A DNA stretch of 18,407 bases from JBDTOX01 sp039933015 (lineage in GTDB: Bacteria > Pseudomonadota > Gammaproteobacteria > Burkholderiales > Methylophilaceae), in NCBI GenBank assembly GCA_039933015.1, contig JBDTOX010000090.1:1-18407 (forward strand), read 5' to 3'. The notes under the pieces are model-generated. The model searched no databases, had not been told where the DNA came from, and worked only from the letters and a program-made list of their open reading frames with translations. The position numbers and the translations under genes are program-made. Below are positions 15,419 through 18,407 of the stretch, piece after piece; the first letter of the stretch is position 1; every line of letters begins with the position of its first letter.

Positions 15419-16453
15419 ATGTCTGACTTTGCAAATCGCCTGATTGCCTGGCAAAAAATTCACGGTCGCCACGACTTGCCCTGGCAAAATACGCGTAATC
15501 CTTATGCCATCTGGGTTTCCGAAATCATGCTGCAACAAACGCAGGTGACAGCCGTGTTTGCTTATTACCAGCGCTTCATGCAGCGCTTCCCCGATATTGC
15601 CAGCCTGGCCTCAGCAGAACAGGAGGCCGTGCTGCAATGCTGGAGCGGCTTGGGTTATTACTCGCGTGCGCGCAATTTACATCATGCGGCGCAAATCATC
15701 GTGCATGAACATGCGGGGTATTTTCCGCAGGATTTTGAAGCCATGCAGCGCCTGCCTGGCATAGGCCGTTCCACGGCAGCGGCCATAGCTTCATTTGCTT
15801 TTGATCAGGTGCGGGCCATTCTGGATGGCAATGTGAAACGCGTTTTTGCGCGCCACTTTCTAGTGGAGGGCTGGCCCAGCCTGCCCAAAGTGGAGAAGCA
15901 ACTATGGCAGCTGGCGGAAGATTTGCTGCCAGAAATCAACATGGTGGCCTATACCCAAGGCCTGATGGATTTGGGCGCTACGCTTTGCACGCGCGCCAGG
16001 CCGCAATGCGGCGTATGTCCACTACGGGAAACTTGCCGCGCTTATGCCGAACACAGGGTGAGCGACCTGCCTACACCAAAGCCGCGCAAAGCCATACCTG
16101 AGCGACAAACGACTATGCTCCTGTTCTTGCATGAAGGACAAATCATGCTGGAGAAACGGTCTGGGAGCGGTATCTGGGGCGGCCTCTGGAGCCTGCCGGA
16201 AATCAGTGCCAATGAAGTCGCCGAGGCAGTTGCCGAACAGCGCTACGGTGTGCTGGCCGAGAGCCTGCCGCTGTTGCCGACCTTGAGTCATGCTTTTACA
16301 CATTTCCGGCTACACATAACGCCACTACCGATGCAGGCCATTGCTGTGAAACCCCAGATTCGCGAGCCCGGTGTGGTCTGGCTGCCGCTGCGTGATGCGA
16401 TTGCTGCAGCCCTGCCTGCGCCCGTCAGAAAAATTCTGCTGAGCCTGAAATAA
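15419..16453 (+). CDS. mutY: Adenine DNA glycosylase MutY
   Basis: MutY removes adenine mispaired with 8-oxoguanine, preventing G:C to T:A transversions. The 344-residue protein has the expected elements in order: catalytic Glu35 in SEIMLQQTQV, the helix-hairpin-helix LPGIGRSTAAAI (about 112-123), catalytic Asp136 in LDGNVKRVFAR, the [4Fe-4S] ligands Cys190, Cys197, Cys200 and Cys206 (C-x6-C-x2-C-x5-C), and a NUDIX-like C-terminal domain that reads opposite 8-oxoguanine, with SHAFTHFRLHI. The ATG at 15419 gives the normal N-terminus; a GTG at 15365 would add 18 unlike residues. The 99 bases before it hold no clear promoter, so it may be transcribed from asmA. It ends in a bidirectional terminator shared with the fae-like gene. 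Confidence 0.97.
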   Translation: MSDFANRLIAWQKIHGRHDLPWQNTRNPYAIWVSEIMLQQTQVTAVFAYYQRFMQRFPDIASLASAEQEAVLQCWSGLGYYSRARNLHHAAQIIVHEHAGYFPQDFEAMQRLPGIGRSTAAAIASFAFDQVRAILDGNVKRVFARHFLVEGWPSLPKVEKQLWQLAEDLLPEINMVAYTQGLMDLGATLCTRARPQCGVCPLRETCRAYAEHRVSDLPTPKPRKAIPERQTTMLLFLHEGQIMLEKRSGSGIWGGLWSLPEISANEVAEAVAEQRYGVLAESLPLLPTLSHAFTHFRLHITPLPMQAIAVKPQIREPGVVWLPLRDAIAAALPAPVRKILLSLK

Positions 16454-16477
16454 AAAAGCAGCCGAAGCTGCTTTTTT
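16452..16477. terminator. Bidirectional Rho-independent terminator between mutY and the fae-like gene
   Basis: AAAAAAGCAGC (16452-16462) pairs with GCTGCTTTTTT (16467-16477) around the tetraloop CGAA. A run of six T follows the stem on both strands, so it can stop mutY transcription rightward and fae transcription leftward. It overlaps the mutY TAA. Confidence 0.93.
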
Positions 16478-16512
16478 CAGAGTTGCCGCGTTAAGCACGG
16501 CTACTGGGATAA

Positions 16513-17055
16513 TTAGATATCGCCCCAGCTCTCTTCCCACATGCAGTGCTTGATGGTATGGCGGTTCTTGATCAACTCATCAATTGAAGGCTCGTCATTC
16601 AATGCACGCTTGATAGCAAGCTTGGTAGCTTCGTAGTTATTCTTGTACAGGTCAGCCTTGTCCAGGTTCGCCTCTTTGACGCAGCCCGGATCGATCCAGA
16701 GCAGGCTGATGATACACAGGTCGTTGGCCTGGTCTTTAGGAATAATGCCTTCGATTACACAGTCCAGTACAGCGTCAGCGGTTGCAGCCTGTACCACGCC
16801 ACCGAACAGCGCGATAGTAGCAGAATCCTTCAATGTGACTTTCGGTACCATGATGGTGGCCGGGCGTACCTGTTGGTTGATGTCGCGTACGGCGAACATG
16901 GCGGTGTGGCCTTTGCTCTGCGCCATCATATTGGCGAATGCTGCACCTACCGGGCCATCTACCGCGCCGATGAGGATTTCAGGCATCGCTGCTGTGACGT
17001 CTTTGCCAGGGGTGAATACAGTGGCTTCGCCAGCCTTGAAAATGATTTTGGACAT
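16513..17055 (-). CDS. Formaldehyde-activating enzyme (Fae) homologue, probably a divergent paralogue
   Basis: Classical Fae condenses formaldehyde with tetrahydromethanopterin in methylotrophs. This 180-residue protein shares the family framework: a GEATVF start corresponding to GEALVG, AEGIIP-like IEGIIPKDQANDL, and YNYEATK-like NNYEATKLAIKRALN. ATG 17055 has a good AGGAA binding site; an upstream in-frame ATG (17166) lies before the promoter and is rejected. The histidine I recall as the catalytic His17 of Methylobacterium Fae (in VAHIDLIIG) is absent: the aligned stretch reads AAMPEILIG, with Met24 there. The C-terminus is also unlike Fae (HTIKHCMWEESWGDI). It is therefore probably a Fae2/Fae3-type paralogue whose activity should not be assumed. 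It is a single-gene unit with its own promoter and terminator. Confidence 0.85.
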   Translation of the reverse strand: MSKIIFKAGEATVFTPGKDVTAAMPEILIGAVDGPVGAAFANMMAQSKGHTAMFAVRDINQQVRPATIMVPKVTLKDSATIALFGGVVQAATADAVLDCVIEGIIPKDQANDLCIISLLWIDPGCVKEANLDKADLYKNNYEATKLAIKRALNDEPSIDELIKNRHTIKHCMWEESWGDI

Positions 17056-17105
17056 AAAATTTCCTTTAAAACGAGAGTTGGAAGAGGTGTTGGATGAAAG
17101 GCCAC

Positions 17106-17134
17106 ATTGTATAGAAACTGGACGGGCCGGGCAA
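17106..17134 (-). promoter_or_regulatory. Sigma-70-type promoter of the fae-like gene
   Basis: On the minus strand, TTGCCC (17134-17129) and TACAAT (17111-17106) are exactly 17 bases apart, matching 4/6 and 5/6 of the consensus. Transcription would start near 17099, giving a leader of about 44 bases to the ATG at 17055. Confidence 0.65.
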
Positions 17135-17172
17135 ACTGGCCACATGGTTTTTTGATATTCTGGCAATACAAA

Positions 17173-17625
17173 TCAAATGTTTAGCTGAAGCACCATATCC
17201 CGGTGAGGAATGCCGGCATCAAGGTATTCTTCACTGCACACTACAAATCCGGCACGTGCATAAAACCCTATGGCGTGCGTTTGTGCAGACAGAGAAAGGC
17301 GCAGCCAGCCGCGAGAACGGCAACTGGCGATCGCCGTCTGTAGCAATGCGTTGCCAACGCCCTGTTTGCGCCAGTTTTTTAACACAGCCATGCGACCTAT
17401 GCTGCCGCCCTCAAGAATGCGTGCGCAGCCAATTGCGTTCTGATCTTGATCACGAGCCAGCAAATGAATGGCGGCTGCATCGAGGTCGTCCCATTCCATA
17501 GCTACAGGCACGTGCTGCTCAACCACGAAAACCTGTAGGCGCACCTGTGCAAGCTCGGCCTGCGCTGCCTGCCAGCTTGCTTCTTGTACCATATAACCAA
17601 GCGGCAGCTTATTCAGTCTGCGCAT
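17173..17625 (-). CDS. GNAT-family N-acetyltransferase
   Basis: This is a 150-residue acyl-CoA-dependent transferase of the GNAT fold. Near the N-terminus it has RLQVFVVEQHVPVAMEWDDL, the signature of the ElaA/YjcF-like group, followed by AAIHLLA. Motif A for acetyl-CoA is IGRMAVLKNWRKQGVG (about residues 76-91), with the Arg86-to-Gly91 pyrophosphate loop, and motif B is represented by IGFYARAGFVV. The substrate is unknown. ATG 17625 is used, which overlaps the upstream lipoprotein gene by 17 bases; ATG 17592 is an alternative that avoids overlap, and neither has a clear binding site. Translation is probably coupled to the lipoprotein gene. It ends 39 bases before the -35 box of the fae-like promoter. 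Confidence 0.88.
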   Translation of the reverse strand: MRRLNKLPLGYMVQEASWQAAQAELAQVRLQVFVVEQHVPVAMEWDDLDAAAIHLLARDQDQNAIGCARILEGGSIGRMAVLKNWRKQGVGNALLQTAIASCRSRGWLRLSLSAQTHAIGFYARAGFVVCSEEYLDAGIPHRDMVLQLNI

Positions 17626-17800
17626 CTATTTTTTGTTTTTTTTGATGGGCCGCTTGCCCAAGCGTTGCCTCTACGCTTTTGGCTTTATCCAGCGCTTGAC
17701 GCTGGCTTTCGACGATTTTCGGGGTCTGATCTGAATTCGGGGGTGAACAGCTGATCAGCAAAGGTGCGGCAACACACAAGATTAAAAGTGATGATTTCAT
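17609..17800 (-). CDS. Small predicted lipoprotein, 63 residues
   Basis: ATG 17800 follows a strong GGAGG ribosome binding site. The product starts MKSSLLILCVAAPLLISCS, a lipoprotein signal with Cys18 in the lipobox LISC followed by Ser, which predicts outer-membrane sorting. The mature part is about 45 residues, polar and Lys/Gln/Ala-rich (QRQALDKAKSVEATLGQAA), and probably one amphipathic helix; it resembles no family I can name. In-frame ATGs further upstream (17863) are disfavoured by the binding site and signal peptide. It overlaps the GNAT gene by 17 bases. Its function is unknown; the length and composition recall small Lpp-like or helical envelope lipoproteins, but without specific motifs. 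Confidence 0.75.
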   Translation of the reverse strand: MKSSLLILCVAAPLLISCSPPNSDQTPKIVESQRQALDKAKSVEATLGQAAHQKKQKIDAQTE

Positions 17801-17895
17801 TAAGCCTCCAAGTGGTGGGCTGTTGCGGCTAATGCCGCTTAAAGGCATCATGCCATCTTGCAATTGATACTGCGTTTAAAGTTAAAGGTAAAGCA

Positions 17896-18294
17896 ATGGA
17901 TAAATATTTAGGGCTAGCCGCCCGCATTTTGCTGGCATTGGTCTATCTGGTAGTTGGTTTGTATTCTCATGTTTACCAAAGCATGACCAATCCCATGTTT
18001 TATGATGGCTTTCAGCAATATCTAGGCAGCGTCGGCTTGCCCGGTGTTTTTGCGCCGCTGATGATACTGATCGAAGTGGCTGGCGCAGTCATGCTGCTGC
18101 TGGGCTACAAAACACGATTTGCAGCCTTGTTGCTCGCCGCTTACAGCATATTTATTGCGTTTATTTTCCATCACAATTTGGTAAATCCGCAGGAGATGTT
18201 GGCTTTCCTGCAATATCTGGCGGTAACGGGCGGGCTATTGGCGATCGCGGCAAATCCAGTTACGGCTTGCAGCTTGGATAATCTGAAGCAATAG
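17896..18294 (+). CDS. DoxX-family membrane protein
   Basis: This 132-residue inner-membrane protein has four hydrophobic helices (about residues 7-24, 50-70, 74-92 and 101-119) and the family's GLYSHV, GAVMLLLGYKTRFAALLLA and FHHNLVNPQEM elements. DoxX was named for a thiosulfate:quinone oxidoreductase subunit in Acidianus, but most bacterial members have no proven reaction. An AAAGG-containing sequence lies before the ATG. It is divergent from the lipoprotein/GNAT pair across 95 bases that contain two small palindromes (GCGGC-TAAT-GCCGC at 17825-17838 and GGCATCATGCC at 17844-17854). It is a single-gene unit ended by a strong terminator. Confidence 0.9.
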   Translation: MDKYLGLAARILLALVYLVVGLYSHVYQSMTNPMFYDGFQQYLGSVGLPGVFAPLMILIEVAGAVMLLLGYKTRFAALLLAAYSIFIAFIFHHNLVNPQEMLAFLQYLAVTGGLLAIAANPVTACSLDNLKQ

Positions 18295-18315
18295 TCGGAT
18301 TGCAAGTCTGTATAT

Positions 18316-18344
18316 AAAAAGGGCGTATGAATAACGCCCTTTTT
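18316..18344 (+). terminator. Rho-independent terminator after the DoxX gene
   Basis: AAAAAGGGCGT (18316-18326) pairs with ACGCCCTTTTT (18334-18344) around a seven-base loop. The A and T runs on either side allow it to work on both strands. It begins 22 bases after the stop codon. Confidence 0.93.
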
Positions 18345-18352
18345 ATTAAAAA

Positions 18353-18407
18353 TGACCCGTCCTAAAATAGGTTGACACTTTTCTGAAGTGAAATGGAGGA
18401 GAGTCAA
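18353..18407 (+). mobile_element. Possible left end of an IS3-like insertion sequence (cut by the window edge)
   Basis: TGACCCGTCC starts at 18353, right after the terminator, and is followed by TTGACAC at 18372-18378. An end beginning TG with a TTGACA near base 20 is common in IS3-family elements, where that hexamer serves as a promoter facing the transposase. GGAGGA (18395-18400) then gives a strong ribosome binding site whose start codon would fall just outside the window. CCTA-AAA-TAGG (18361-18371) is a small palindrome. No transposase residues or second end are visible, so it could simply be the promoter and leader of the next host gene. Confidence 0.42.

Noticed and set aside
17112..17145. 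GGCC repeats between the GNAT and fae-like genes as a terminator hairpin
   Set aside because: Only a 4-bp GGCC/GGCC stem is possible, and the segment is better used as the -35 region and spacer of the fae-like promoter.
16643..17155. A 170-codon plus-strand frame opposite the fae-like gene
   Set aside because: It overlaps the fae-like gene and its promoter in antisense and resembles no protein family.

Overview
The window looks like chromosomal DNA of a methylotrophic betaproteobacterium, most likely in or near the Methylophilaceae (inference). The reasons are a Fae-type (formaldehyde-activating enzyme) homologue, a pcm-like/tolC/waaA neighbourhood of betaproteobacterial type, an RluF-like pseudouridine synthase with a long basic N-terminus, and a TPP-riboswitch-controlled thiC. 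Most genes are core housekeeping genes. No prophage, CRISPR array, tRNA or rRNA gene was seen. One possible insertion-sequence end lies at the right edge.

Left block, 1-7460, almost all on the minus strand. The plus-strand 3' end of waaA (Kdo transferase) converges on an apparent operon that reads leftward: a broken tetR-like repressor gene, a lipoprotein membrane-fusion protein, an RND pump, a Pcm-like methyltransferase, a TolC-family outer-membrane channel and an isochorismatase-family hydrolase. The fusion protein, pump and channel would make a complete tripartite efflux system. The repressor gene next to it has two in-frame stops and lacks roughly the middle half of a normal TetR protein, so the pump has probably lost its local control.

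Middle block, 7461-12640, plus strand. A clear TPP aptamer starts the thiC leader. It is followed by an unusual run of related stem-loops in which GAAGCA recurs five times at 34-38 nt spacing; the last copy is inside the thiC ribosome binding site. Then come thiC (HMP-P synthesis for thiamine), an RluF-like pseudouridine synthase with a repeat-containing basic extension, a terminator, uppP (undecaprenyl-diphosphate phosphatase) and an exoD-like membrane protein that overlaps uppP by an ATGA.

Right block, 12641-18407. A large AsmA-family protein and mutY (adenine glycosylase) read rightward to a bidirectional terminator. It is shared with a convergent fae-like gene that has its own promoter and lacks the expected active-site histidine. 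Upstream of that gene on the minus strand lie a GNAT acetyltransferase and a small lipoprotein with overlapping ends. A divergent DoxX-family membrane protein ends at a strong terminator, and the last 55 bases resemble the left end of an IS3-like element.

The best candidates for something undescribed are the repeated stem-loop leader of thiC, the decayed repressor beside an intact efflux operon, and the fae paralogue without its histidine.
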